Source of the DNA: Asterella californica
Lineage: Eukaryota > Streptophyta > Marchantiopsida > Marchantiales > Aytoniaceae
Assembly: GCA_036924285.1 (NCBI GenBank)
Contig: JAYKYS010000006.1
Span: 23,224,001 to 23,288,000 of the forward strand
Length of the DNA stretch: 64,000 bases
Direction: 5' to 3'
Below the pieces are notes generated by a model. It was given only the letters and a program-made list of their open reading frames with translations. It was not told the origin of the DNA and ran no database searches. This document shows, piece after piece, positions 49,088 through 59,999 of the stretch; within the stretch, counting starts at the first letter, position 1; every line of letters starts with the position of its first letter. A program made the translations under genes and the position numbers.

Positions 49088-49857
49088 TGTGACCCTCAAG
49101 CGTGCTACCGGTCCTGTCTCTCACCCAGGGTAAACCTCTGATGGCCTTTGGTGAGGCGCATCATAGAACTAGGAGGCCTCTGCTAAATCCAACTCTCGAC
49201 ATTCTCATATCTCTTTCTCACTGGGAACGAGAACTCTCATGAAGACACAGAGATGAAAAAACACACCCTTTATAGATATGGCCTAACGGCTTCCAAATAC
49301 AAAGCAAAGAGAGGTGAGAGATCACTCCACAACCCCTCTATTTATACTACTGCAGATTTACCATGGTAACTACTTGTAAATCTGATTTACTGCAATTTAC
49401 CGAGACCAAGTCAAAGGTAAAAGTCCTAAGTCAAGAGTAGATTTCTCCTCTTTTGACTCTACTCTAATAATTAGGATTCTTCTAGAAATATAAAGGAATC
49501 TCGGGTTGCTCCTTACAAACAAAATACTAACACATAATTGAGCCAAAAAGGTCAACAACCCTCTTGATTGTTTGACCCTTAAGTCTCTACAACCAATAAA
49601 AATTAGTCACGCATAAGACAAGAGTGTATTATTCACATCCTTGTCATTTTATGCACAACCAAACAACATAGTAGTTCTCACACTTTAGAATATTCTAATA
49701 TTCTGTCCTCAAATAGCTCCAACTTTAACTGTGACTACTCCTAGTTATCTGTCACTAACTTAGAGTATGGTCTAGCCTTAGGACTTATTTAGAAGACTCA
49801 CCACACATAGTTATAACTATCCATATATTTACTACTATGCAACCCCTAGGTGTTACA
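49088..49857 (-). repeat. 3' LTR of the young element
   Basis: 770 bp, TGTGACCC to GTGTTACA on the + strand. It differs from the other LTR at five positions, near 49247, 49365, 49604, 49780 and 49800. A TATAAATAG box on the minus strand is at 49338-49346. Confidence 0.97.
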
Positions 49858-49866
49858 TTTATCCCC
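49858..49866 (-). other. Polypurine tract of the young element
   Basis: GGGGATAAA on the minus strand directly abuts the 3' LTR, where second-strand DNA synthesis is primed. It is short for the family. Confidence 0.6.
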
Positions 49867-49869
49867 GGA

Positions 49870-50866
49870 CTAAGTTTTCACTCCGTCCTCGGAGTGAACG
49901 ATGACTTTCCTTTGATGAAAGAGCTTGAGCTTGTCGTGATTCACCCGGTCAAACCTCCGTCCTCCTAGCTCTTTCAAGTCGTATGTAAAATTACTCCACA
50001 CCTTCTCGATGATGAAAGGACCAAAGTAACGTGGAAGGAACTTCTTCTTAGCTCTCTTATACCTAATGGCATCAAAAAGCATTACCATATCTCCGTCCTT
50101 GAACGGCTTCACTTCTCTCTTACCGAGACGCTTGTCGTAATATTTCTTCTGACGTTCTTGCGCCTTCTTCATCTGAACCATTGCCACCACTCGTGCTTCC
50201 TCCAACTCCAATAGTTGCTCTCTTCTAGACTTCTCGGCTGCTGCTCCAATCGACCTCTTTAACCTCTTATGGACAGTTTGAAAGGTAGGTAAATCAAACT
50301 GTATGGGCAACTTCGATTCCACACCGTAAACAAGATGAAAAGGAGTGTACCCCGTCGAAGTCTTCGTAGTAGTCCTATACTCCCACAAGATTGCATGTAA
50401 CCTCTTATCCCAGTTGTGCTTCACATCTTCCATATCAGCATCCTTGGCCAACATCGTACACAAGGTATGATTGGTCTTCTCAGCTAACCCGTTAGCGTTT
50501 GGTTTGTAAGAAGTTGTTACTCGCGGCTTGATGGAGAAATGTTCCAACATAGCGGTTGTGATGCTTCCCAGAAATTCACCTCCTCTATCAGAAACCAACT
50601 CAATAGGACATCCAAACCTAGTAATGATCCGTTCCCATAAGAAACGACCAACCTCTTCCTCACTTGTGGCTTTAAGGGGTCTGGCTTCCACCCACTTGGT
50701 CAGATAGTCGGTTGCAATCACGATATATCTGTTGCCACGAGGGTTTTGTTTAAAGGGCCGACATGATCAATTCCTCACTTCTCAAACGGACCTAACACAG
50801 GAACTGATCTCAAGGGAGGAGTGCTAGTAGACTTCTTGGCAAAGGCTTGGCACACATCGCAAGTTC
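49870..50866 (-). pseudogene. Integrase core and C-terminus
   Basis: The main frame (50721-49870, 283 residues) starts just after the first catalytic region. It holds ATDYLTKWVEARPL, VSDRGGEFLG with the second catalytic Asp, and NGLAEKTNHTL with the catalytic Glu. A C-terminal GPFIIEKV...YDLKELGG part and a final stop at 49870-49872 follow. The first catalytic region (GIDHVGPL, about 50750-50774) is in the other pol frame. A stop (50775-50777, where the family has Trp) precedes it, and a one-base loss near 50750 separates it from the rest. The three catalytic residues are all present, but not in one frame. Confidence 0.9.
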
Positions 50867-50870
50867 TTCA

Positions 50871-52805
50871 ATACTCCAGACAATCCTTGAAAATACCCTT
50901 CCAATGATATCTAGCGTCTAAGATTTTGAAAGTCGTCACCTTACCAACAAAGTGACCACCACATACAAGTCCATCGTGGAACTCCAGCATCAACCTTGCA
51001 GCTTCCTCCTTGCCCACAGCTCGTCGTAGCAATCCATCTGCACCTTGATGGAAAAGAACTCCTTCAACAATGGTGTATGGCTTACACCTCCTCATTAGAG
51101 CATTCTTCTCTCTCGCTCGCATACCTTCAGAAAATGATCCGTCAGAAAGGAAATTCCACACCTCCTTGTACTCTTCCGGCACCTCGCTGCTCAACGTGAT
51201 GGTCATCAAGTCTTCATCCGGAAAAGTATCATCTAATGGTTCTTCTCCCAATTCATCGTAAGCTCTAGACAACAAATCTGCGTTGGCATGCTTCCTCCCC
51301 GGTCTATCCTCAATGACGTAATCATATTCTGCCATGAGGATCTTCCATCGAGCTATCCTTCCCTCCGCGTTGGGCTTATTGAAGATGTACTTCAAAGCTT
51401 TGTGATCAGTCACTATAGAAAATTTTCCTCCTAACAAATAGTGCCGAAACTTCTTCAAAGCAAAGATTACGGCAAACCCTTCTCTCTCTGTCACAGAATA
51501 GTTCTTCTCAGCCTGCACCATCTGTCTACTAGCATAAGCTATTGGATGGTCGTGTCCATTCTCATCTAACTGACTCAAGGTACATCCAATCGCAACATTG
51601 GATGCATCAGTATAAACAATGAATGACTTACTCCAGTCAGGTTTGGCGAGGATTGGGGCTATCACCAATGCCTTCTTCAATTCTTCAAACGCCTCCTTAG
51701 CCTTCTGATCTTGAAGTATCAGCTCGAAGACTACACCCTTCTTCATGTAGTTGGTCAACGATTGAGCTTTATTGGAAAAAGATGAGATGAATCTACGATA
51801 ATATCCCACCATCCCAAGAAATTGTCTCAACTTGGTCAAGCTAGTAGGGAACGGTAGTTCGACTATCTTCTTCACCTTGTCTGGATCCACTCCAATTCCA
51901 TTTTTGGAGACGATGTGCTCCAACAGCAAACCCTCCTCGCATCCAAAAATGCACTTTTCTGGATTCAGGGATGCATTAGCTTGCTCCAGTCGCTCTAAGA
52001 CTTTGATCAGATGATCAAAGTGATCCTCCTTCCGCCCATACACACAAAAGTCATCAATGAAGTCCCTAACAAACTTCCCAAGAAACGGTTCGAACACTTT
52101 GTTCATGAATCGTTGAAAAGTAGCTGGGGCATTACATAATCCGAACGGCATCACGCGAAACGCAAATGTACCCCACAGAGTAGTGAAAGTCGTTAGATGT
52201 TGATGCTCAGGTACTATATGGATCTGGTTATATCCACTATAACCGTCTCCAAAACTGTATCATTCATGACCTGCGACTTCTTCCAAGATCTCATCGATGA
52301 ATGACAACGGGTAGTAATCTTTCTTCGTGACCGCATTCAATTTCTTGTAATCCACACATACGCGAAGCTTACCGTTCTTCTTCTTCACGATCATGATGGG
52401 TGATACCCATTCTGAATTCTCCACTTCATAAATGAACCCAGCTTCCTTCAGTTTATCAATCTCTTCTTTGACGATCACTGCTGTTGACGGGTTGATCCTT
52501 CGTTGCTTTTGTCGAACAGGTCTCGCGTCCTCCTCCACGTCGATCCGGTGCTTCTCCAATGTCACCTCCTTCAGATCTTTATAGCTGAAAGCAAACACGT
52601 GGATGTACTTCCTGAATATCTCCAAGAATCTTCTCTTCTCTTCCGAAGTCACCTTGGGACCAAACTTGATGGTTGCTAGTCTTCGCTCTAGCTCCTCTCT
52701 ACTTAATTTTGGTTTGTCCGGATCCTTCTCAACAGATGGACGAGGGAGCAAATCAATTGCTCCAATATGAGGTATGATGCAATACGTATCAAACTCCTCA
52801 CCTTC
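50871..52805 (-). pseudogene. Reverse transcriptase, RNase H and integrase zinc domain
   Basis: One frame broken by a single TGA at 52260-52262. RT motifs: KLRVCVDYKKLNAVTKKDYY, then DGYSGYNQIHIVPE after the stop, VMPFGLCNAPATFQRFMN, and the catalytic FIDDFCVYG with both aspartates. RNase H: FIVYTDASNVAIGCTLSQ, VTEREGFAVIFALKKFRHYL and VTDHKALKYI. The integrase zinc-binding region follows (LEFHDGLVCGGHF, then FKDCLEY). A TGA at 50868-50870 cuts it just before RTCDVCQ. Apart from the stops the enzymes look well preserved. In an active relative they copy element RNA into DNA. Confidence 0.93.
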
Positions 52806-52808
52806 TTA

Positions 52809-53624
52809 CGTCTCTTTGTCAGAAGAACCACCCGTATCTACTCCGGAGACACTTCCACTGTCTTCAGTTTCTGATTCCCAATAGTCGCTGGTTGGTCTAT
52901 CAGAATCAGAAGTTACACAGCCACCACTTGAGAGAGGCACCTTCACTCGATGGTCGCTAAGTCCTATCCTCAAGTAACCTTTGTGCCATCTATCAGTTGT
53001 ACGAACGGCTCTCAACCAAGGTCTTCCAAGGAGCAAGTCATAGCTGGAATCTTTCAAAAATTGAAAAGACATCAAGGTTTGTACCCCCATAACCGACACC
53101 ACTACTTTCTCTAGGACTCCGAGAGGTCTCACCCTTTGCTTGTTTGCCATACCAACAATGATGCTCGTCGGTCTCGTGGGTTTCATCCCCAACCGCTTCA
53201 TCAAACGTTCAGATATCGCATTCACAGCAGAACCTCCGTCCACCAACACATCAGGTACAAAGTGTCCATTCAAACGAACCTCGATCTTGGATGCTTTAGT
53301 GCATACCTCAGAGGCTTGAGCATCCACTACACCAACTCCCACACTTGAGACGTTGATCTTGCCCTTAGATTTCTTCTTCTTGGTCCTTCTCAAGCTCAAT
53401 CCGCCTCGAAGCTCTCTCCTCAAGCTTGGGTTGAGTGCGATCAATTGACCCACTGTTATGTTGGCTTTTTGCGTGCCAACATCCTCGACTACGTCATATC
53501 TAGGTTGAGCAGCTGAAATGGTGAAATCCTCCATTCCCAGCTTCTTCCTAGGCTCCTTCTGAGAAGAAGATATAGTGCTGGAACGAGTGCTCCTACTTTG
53601 AGAATCCCCAATGATCATAGGTTC
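52809..53624 (-). pseudogene. Aspartic protease domain
   Basis: About 270 residues between the TAG at 53625-53627 and the TAA at 52806-52808, in the same frame as the gag end and RT. The catalytic motif is VLVDGGSAVNAIS; D-G-G-S in place of D-S/T-G is a variant I recall from plant gypsy elements, so it may be native. A second motif, SYDLLLGRPWLR, matches retropepsin flap-end sequences. A serine- and acidic-rich tail precedes the stop. Its role would be to cut the polyprotein. Confidence 0.88.
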
Positions 53625-53627
53625 CTA

Positions 53628-54691
53628 TGAAAACCTCGTTCTCTTCCTCTCGTGAGCTAAGAGTTCCACTTGAGAGTAAGAACATTCTCCTCTCTCGTAG
53701 ACATTTGGTACCTTCACCGCATCAATTGTGACAACGCCTTTGTCTTTGTTTTGTGACGGAACTCCTCCTCCCAGATTTCCTCCTGCACCTTCATTGTTCC
53801 GTCCTCCATTTTGGATGGAGTGTGGACAATTCCTTTGAAAATGAGGACCACCACATCCGTAGCACGAGATACCACCGAATTCATTTTGAGGCCCTCGATT
53901 GAAATTTCCTCCATAACCTCGTTGGCCTCCTCCTCCTCCTTGGTTCCTCCGCTCTTTCAACTGTACTACATTGATCTTCAGATCCGCCAACGTTTCTGTT
54001 ATTTGTCTTAGTTCATCTTGAAGATTAGGCGTCGGAGTGTTGACAGCAACCACAGCAAGTGTGTTAACCACAGCAGACGTCGGGATTCTTTGAGCAGCTC
54101 TACCACCGAGTGTAATCCCTGCGACACTCGCCGCCTTTGCTTCTCCTAGAAGAACGTCATCATTTCCAAACTCTCTTCCATTCGAACTGCAATTTTAATC
54201 GCCTTCGCCTTAGTGGTGGGCTTCTCGTACTTCACCTGAGTTCTGATTTGAGGCTTCAGACCTGCCACAAAGTTCTTGGTAAGCATGGCCACAATTCCCA
54301 CCATTGTAGTCTCCACATTATCACCGCTCTTCTTTAATATAGTCTTGAAACGAGCCTCTAACTTCTCGGTCCTTTTTGCGTAAACCCTCACCTTCTCAGC
54401 ATCTCCTTGTTTCAAGAAGGTCACCTCGGTCATGAGCTTCTCATAGCTCTCATCCGGCAGAAAGTTCTTAATTAGAGCCTCCGTCAAGCTTTCCCATGTA
54501 TCCATCTCAGTCTTGTTCCTTCTGTATTCCTCATACCAAGTCAATGCGGTATCCTCTAGGAAATCAGGCAATAGTGATGCCCACTCTTCCTTCTTCCTCT
54601 CATGGTTTCCTATGCATGCTCGCTTGAAATCTCGTACAAAGGTTTCTACATCCTCACCATCCTTTCCATAAAAAACTAGAAGCTTCCCCAT
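53628..54691 (-). pseudogene. Gag capsid region and second zinc knuckle
   Basis: 54691-54146 carries a retrotransposon gag domain (DGEDVETFVRDFKRACIG, then LPDFLEDTALTWYEEYRR and EALIKNFLP). A one-base shift near 54160-54180 moves the reading into the pol frame, which continues GEAKAASVAG...TSAVVNT to a Gly-rich stretch and a zinc knuckle, CYGCGGPHFQRNC. That knuckle is C-x2-C-x3-H-x4-C, one residue shorter than the standard form. Gag ends at TAG 53625-53627, with protease continuing in the same frame. Confidence 0.85.
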
Positions 54692-54911
54692 CTTAAATTC
54701 TTGATGTCTTCTCCTCTCTTCAACACGATATCTTTCTTCGTTTTCTAATATAGGATGAACATTACTAACTCCATGCGAGCATAATCAACCATCGGTAGCA
54801 AGAAAGGAAAGGGTTCCACCATAATCGCCTACGCTATCTCCTCACCGAACATATGCATGAGTCGCATCCTCATTGTCACCTTCTCCACCATCTGGATTAC
54901 CATCTCCATCA

Positions 54912-55379
54912 TGCGTTAGCTGAATTTTCGTCTGAAGATGGCAGCTTCTCCGTTTCAACTCCTTGCTCCTCTCTCAATCTTCTAGACGTAGATGCCAACA
55001 GGGCAATCACGTCTCCACACTCGTGCTCCTTTGGCAATCCTTCAATTCCACAGTTTGAGCAGATGTTTTCGTCTTAAAAAACACGTGAAGGAGACGATGG
55101 ACCAACTCGGAGACCTAGATCGATAGAACTCCTTCCTTCACGAGGGTTTTCTCTCTTGAATCTCACGGGACAACTTGCTGCATAGTGACCCAACCCTCTA
55201 CAAAAGTAGCACCACGGTTCTGTCCTCAACTTCTTTTTGGAAGAGTCTTGCTTGTTTCTCTCCGTTCTCTCTTCAAATTCGACCTTTAACTCTCTAGAAC
55301 GTTCGTCCACACCCACTATGACATCAAGATTTTGAGGAAGGTTCCTAAGCCTCACTACCCACTCTTTCTGACTCTCCAT
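54912..55379 (-). pseudogene. Zinc-binding module upstream of gag capsid
   Basis: A 101-codon frame begins with ATG (complement 55377-55379) and has the intact knuckle CYFCRGLGHYAASC, ending with TAA at 55074-55076. Past that stop the same frame continues with CSNCGIEGLPKEHEC, a possible second zinc site, and an acidic stretch to TGA at 54909. Both share the frame used by protease and RT. This looks like the N-terminal part of the element's polyprotein, placed before the capsid-like domain rather than after it. Binding of element RNA is the likely role, by family analogy. Confidence 0.65.
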
Positions 55380-55976
55380 GATCTCGACTTAAATTCGATC
55401 CCATGCAGATTTTGATCGATTGTACTACCAACTGAACTTCTGACAGCGATATCTTGAGCTCTGTAGCTCCAAAACGAGTGATCTTTGGATCAATAGATAG
55501 ATCAGGAGCTCCTCCAAACCGTCGTGAAGTTTCAAAGACGTTCAAGAAATACAAAGAAAATGATAGTGACTGTAAATTCGATCAGATAGCGAATCGTCTA
55601 CACCTTCGGACCCTCAGTCTCTCCTTCTTTTTAGTTGCAACGATAAGAACTATCACTCAAAGAACCTGATAAGAGTGATCTGATCCTCTACCCTCATCAA
55701 CATATAGGATTATATGAACCACTCTCTACTCTCATATTTAAACTCTAACACTCGACACGTTCTCTTCAGCTGATTCTAACATCCTATGTGTACAGAATGT
55801 ACAAGATGACCTCAAATGCATCGTAGATGACAACAGGATACACGAATGACTCTAAGGTCTCTAGCATGGCAGTAGCTCTAGCCTCTCCAAGAGTTCTCTC
55901 AATATGCTCTCTCATAACGTCCTTCTGTCTGATGTAAAACTGCACGCGAAACATATCTCTCAAGCCTCCTAGTGAG
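55380..55976 (-). other. 5' leader of the young element
   Basis: Between the primer site and the first ATG of the zinc module. Short frames only. Packaging and leader signals would lie here, but none is recognisable. Confidence 0.5.
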
Positions 55977-55994
55977 GTCCCGGCAACGGAACCA
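55977..55994 (-). other. Primer-binding site complementary to tRNA-Glu
   Basis: The + strand GTCCCGGCAACGGAACCA equals the last 18 bases of plant tRNA-Glu including CCA, as I recall that tRNA. The site is four bases from the LTR edge. An initiator-Met site, the commoner choice in plants, would contain TGGTATCAGAGC and does not fit. Confidence 0.85.
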
Positions 55995-55998
55995 AAAA

Positions 55999-56768
55999 TG
56001 TGACCCTCAAGCGTGCTACCGGTCCTGTCTCTCACCCAGGGTAAACCTCTGATGGCCTTTGGTGAGGCGCATCATAGAACTAGGAGGCCTCTGCTAAATC
56101 CAACTCTCGACATTCTCATATCTCTTTCTCACTGGGAACGAGAACTCTCATGAAGACGCAGAGATGAAAAAACACACCCTTTATAGATATGGCCTAACGG
56201 CTTCCAAATACAAAGCAAAGAGAGGTGAGAGATCACTCCACAACCCCTCTATTTATACTACTGCAGATTTACCATAGTAACTACTTGTAAATCTGATTTA
56301 CTGCAATTTACCGAGACCAAGTCAAAGGTAAAAGTCCTAAGTCAAGAGTAGATTTCTCCTCTTTTGACTCTACTCTAATAATTAGGATTCTTCTAGAAAT
56401 ATAAAGGAATCTCGGGTTGCTCCTTACAAACAAAATACTAACACATAATTGAGCCAAAAAGGTCAACAACCCTCTTGATTGTTTGACCCTTAAGTCTCTA
56501 CAACCAATAAAAATCAGTCACGCATAAGACAAGAGTGTATTATTCACATCCTTGTCATTTTATGCACAACCAAACAACATAGTAGTTCTCACACTTTAGA
56601 ATATTCTAATATTCTGTCCTCAAATAGCTCCAACTTTAACTGTGACTACTCCTAGTTATCTGTCACTAACTTAGAGTATGGTCTAGCCTTGGGACTTATT
56701 TAGAAGACTCGCCACACATAGTTATAACTATCCATATATTTACTACTATGCAACCCCTAGGTGTTACA
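55999..56768 (-). repeat. 5' LTR of the young element
   Basis: 770 bp with TG...CA ends. On the minus strand it opens TGTAACACCTAGGGG. It is directly followed inwards by the primer site. Confidence 0.97.
56249..56257 (-). promoter_or_regulatory. TATA box of the 5' LTR promoter
   Basis: TATAAATAG on the minus strand, well placed within the LTR to drive the genomic transcript. Transcription should begin some 25-35 bases to its left. Confidence 0.65.
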
Positions 56769-56772
56769 GTTC
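56769..56772. repeat. Target-site duplication, right copy (GTTC)
   Basis: Matches 49084-49087 across the inserted element. Confidence 0.85.
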
Positions 56773-57300
56773 TTACCCACTACAGATGTGTCTCCGTAAG
56801 ACAAGAGATAGTTTGACTCTTGAGGCACGTGAGACACACCCTCGATTTCATATCCTAGCTACCGATGGATCTCTCGGACTACAATCCTCTCTGACGAGAC
56901 ATCATTTCCAGCAGGTTCTTCATGAGCTCTTAGTGGATCTTTTCATCTCACGAGATACTAGAGCTCTACTCTGCTCTTGTTTAGACAAGAGTGCAAGCTC
57001 TTGACTCATAGCTTGATCTTCATTAGAGCGTTTCGACTCGCACCGACTATATTTCTACAGCGATGAGTTCGTCTTTTGAATACCGCAGGCCATGAATCAC
57101 CTGCAAGACGGTGTGTACTTACTCGAGCGTATCATAGATCTCATAGAGTTCTAAGAGTTGTATCTTATGGATGTCTGCTGCGATACTTATTAAACTGCAA
57201 GGCATGTTGCATGTTGCATGATGTTGTTGTAGTTGAGCTCCACCCGGTTCTTCATATCTGTAGCACCCAACAAAGTAAATAAATCTTGTCTGTCCTCCAA
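56773..57300 (+). pseudogene. Non-LTR-type reverse transcriptase relic, right part
   Basis: Continues the relic at 47400-49087. Removing the inserted element and one GTTC copy makes VEDGS run straight into YPLQMCLRKTRDSLTLEARE with no shift. The frame then carries ATDGSLGLQSSLTRHHFQQV and VDLFISRDTRALL to a stop at 57002-57004. Further fragments in another frame (ATG-less, including PQAMNHLQDGVYSLERIIDL) reach about 57.15 kb. It is dead on both sides of the insertion. Confidence 0.7.
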
Positions 57301-58776
57301 CATGACGTTGTCGCGCTACTTGACGGCTACTTGTTACATTTCTACTCCGACACTTGAGTTTAGTAGCTCTAGAAGTTAGCTCATATTAATTCTAGTCCTT
57401 TATGTATATCTTTGACATCTTTGCATACGGTTTTAACACTATTGTGTTATATTTTGAGTCCTAGTAGGTTGATAGTATGTTATCTATCTTGTTCAAGCAC
57501 TCGTGCGCTTGTGCAAGTGATTTCATGCTTATCTATGTTATCAGAGTACATAACTTTAGGTCTACCATGTGAATAGAGTTTAAGCTCATGGGTTGTACTT
57601 ACATGTCGCCCATGCATGCTTTCTAGCTTGTTTAAGTTATCTTTCAGACTTACGTGTTATTTTACATGTCTTCGCATGAAGTTTAAGATTTACGCTGACA
57701 CTTTAGAGGCTTGACGTGGTAACCTACGTGTGAAATTAAGTTACCACGTGGATTAGGGCACAAAAAACAGGAAGTGGAGCTATAGATTCCCATTGGTCCA
57801 TTTTTATCTTTTGTGAAACTCTAAACTTAGAAGCAGGGGTCTTAAGAGGAGTTCGAGCTTTTGGTAAGGGCATTGAGAAATCTGAGGACACAAGGAGATA
57901 GAACTTGTCGTGCCAGTCACTATCAGTGAAATTCTTGATCGATTTGGAGCAATAAAGGAGGAGTTATGCCAAATTGAAGTTCGGATTGAGTTGAAACTGC
58001 ATCACTTTTGTTGATTTTGGGGTTTTGAGTGTCAATTCCAGCAGAAAAGAGATAATCGCTTCAAACCTACGTTGTTGCGTTCATTGTCAGCAGGGTTACG
58101 ACTGTCCAAAAATTTTCATATCATTTGAGTGATTAAGTAATTCAGGGCGACCGCTGAAGCAGAGGGGGTCTAAAAGCTCTCAATCCAGAGCAGCAACTTC
58201 AGAGAACGAGATCTGGAGAATTGTGTACAATCAGGAGGCCAAATTTCACATGGATGTTCAGCATCCTGTAGACTCCAAATCCTGTAAGGATCATCAAAAG
58301 TGATCAACCCAATTTGCTGTTCTAGGTCGAAATAGCCATCTGGGTGTCAGAAATTACCATAATTTTCTTATTCAGAATGTTCCTATTCATATCTCGGTGC
58401 TAGAATTTGATCTCAGGCTGAAACTTCGTGTGTGTGTTCAGAGGAGCTCTTTTGCATGTAGGAGGGTTTTAGAAGTCTGAATCATCATATTTTTCCTCTC
58501 CTTGAGTGTTAAAGTTCACCGTCTGATCCTATTACTACTAGTTAGACCTGAATTTTCACTTTTTGAGCATATTAGAGGATCCTACACACCTGCGTGAGTG
58601 TTTATAGCGTCCTGTTGTAACCTGAAAAGCCTACCTCTTGAGTAAACAACCACAGTCAGAAGCTCGACGCTTTCCTAGATAGACGGATCACATTCCGACG
58701 TACTCTCTTTTTGGTGAACTCGACGTGAAACACCTAGGGTGGGAGTTTTCTTGAGAGTGTTACAGGATCAGATATC
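57301..58776 (+). other. Non-coding stretch before a gag gene; probable LTR and leader
   Basis: No coding frame. Position upstream of a + strand gag suggests it holds that element's 5' LTR. A possible span is TGTTACA at 57332 to TGTTACA ending at 58764, but without the other LTR this cannot be confirmed. AGGATCAGATA just after 58764 is only a poor match to an initiator-Met primer site. Confidence 0.3.
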
Positions 58777-59940
58777 ATGGCCAACCAAGGATCATCAGGT
58801 GGAGGTGCTACTGCTGCTCAGCAACCTGTTCAGTTTGATGCTGCTACGATGAAGATGTTCCAAGCGTTTCACATGTTTATGCAGCAGCAGCAGAGCACAG
58901 AGAGGAAGGAGGTATTAGCAACCAAGGCGTTGCAATCAATGGTGCACAAGATGGACCAGTTCAAGCGGACAGATATTTCCAAGTATGTGCGATACTATGC
59001 TAGGGAGATGGAGGTGAACAAGGTATCTGAGAAGGAGATGGTGGAGAACTTTGAACTTGCTGTTGTCTCTGAGATTCGTGGGCGTGTGAAGGAGCTCAAG
59101 CAGCAGCAAGGACAGAGTTGGGAGAGCTTTATGCGAGCTTTGAAGGAGGAGTACTACACTGAAGATTCAGAGAGGATGACCAAGAGAACATTCTTGGAGT
59201 GGGTGGTTAAACCCAACAAAGATTTGTCTGTAAATGAGTTGTTAAGGGAGTTTGATCGTGAGTATGCTTAGCTTTCTAGGACAGAGAAGCTTACACTAGA
59301 GATGGAGAAGACGGAGCTTTTTCTACAAGCAGCGGACGTGACTATTCAGGAGAAGCTTGAGTTGTTATTGGAAGACAAGAGTGAGGAGAGAGGATTGAAG
59401 ACTGATTGGAAGGAGGTTGAAGAAGCTGTCTCCTTGATGACCAAGAGACACAGAAGAAGAGACAAAGTGGTGGTAAGTGAAGCAGCACCCTGATAATTCC
59501 TGTCAAGCAGTTGCCTACTAAGTCTACTTTGGTAATTGCTAGAGAGGAAGACTCACCGCTTGATGAGTTGATCAAGGGTATGAAGGAGCTTAAGCTTAAG
59601 CTCACTAGGTTAGAAGAGAAGGAGCAGAATGTACAGCCTGCTATGCAGAGACCTCAGATGAGAGAAGACTTTGTTCATCACATATGGTGCGATAGTCTAG
59701 ACCATGTAAGAAGAGATTGTGGGGAGTTTACATATGCGTTGAGGAATGATCATATCTTCTTCAAAGATGATAAGATCCATCTGAGAGAGATTGGGATGAT
59801 GTTGGGAACCAACTTTGGCAAGGGTGGTATGAAAAGACTTGTGAATGAGATATCTACATCACATGTTGTTTCTCTTGTGAATGCTGCTACTTGTGGAGTG
59901 AAAGTGAAAATGGAGAGAGAGAAAGGGACTACTGCGTTGT
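58777..59940 (+). pseudogene. Gag of a gag-protease retroelement, broken
   Basis: Starts at ATG 58777. It has a Gln-rich N-terminus, then a gag-like helical domain (YYAREMEVNKVSEKEMVENF, then SWESFMRALKEEYY, ending EWVVKPNKDLSVNELLREF). A TAG at 59269-59271 interrupts the frame, which continues LSRTEKLTLEMEKTELFL. A frameshift near 59480-59490 leads to a second frame to 59940. There, HIWCDSLDHVRRDC is a zinc knuckle whose first Cys has become His, so zinc binding is doubtful. The family is familiar to me from seed-free plants, but I cannot name it. Confidence 0.7.
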
Positions 59941-59999
59941 GACCTGATGTAATGCGGTCCGTAGCTAGAACAGAGCTAAACAAGGATGTGCTACGGAGG

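Larger units (their letters stand above)
49088..56768 (-). mobile_element. Complete, young Ty3/gypsy retrotransposon
   Basis: 7,681 bp bounded by two 770-bp LTRs. The 4-bp target duplication GTTC is at 49084-49087 and 56769-56772. Order in element orientation: 5' LTR, tRNA-Glu primer site, zinc-binding module, gag, protease, RT, RNase H, integrase, polypurine tract, 3' LTR. The order protease-RT-RNase H-integrase makes it Ty3/gypsy, and I see no chromodomain. The LTRs differ at five sites (0.65%), all transitions, so insertion was recent. Six in-frame stops and two frameshifts mean it could move only with help. Confidence 0.95.

Noticed and set aside
53625..53627. Programmed stop readthrough between gag and protease
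   Set aside because: A UAG in frame with pol would suit readthrough, but five other stops interrupt the same frame and no downstream structure was recognised. Decay is simpler.
57332..58764. 1.4-kb LTR of the gag-protease element
   Set aside because: TG/CA ends can be proposed, but there is no second copy and the primer-site match is poor.
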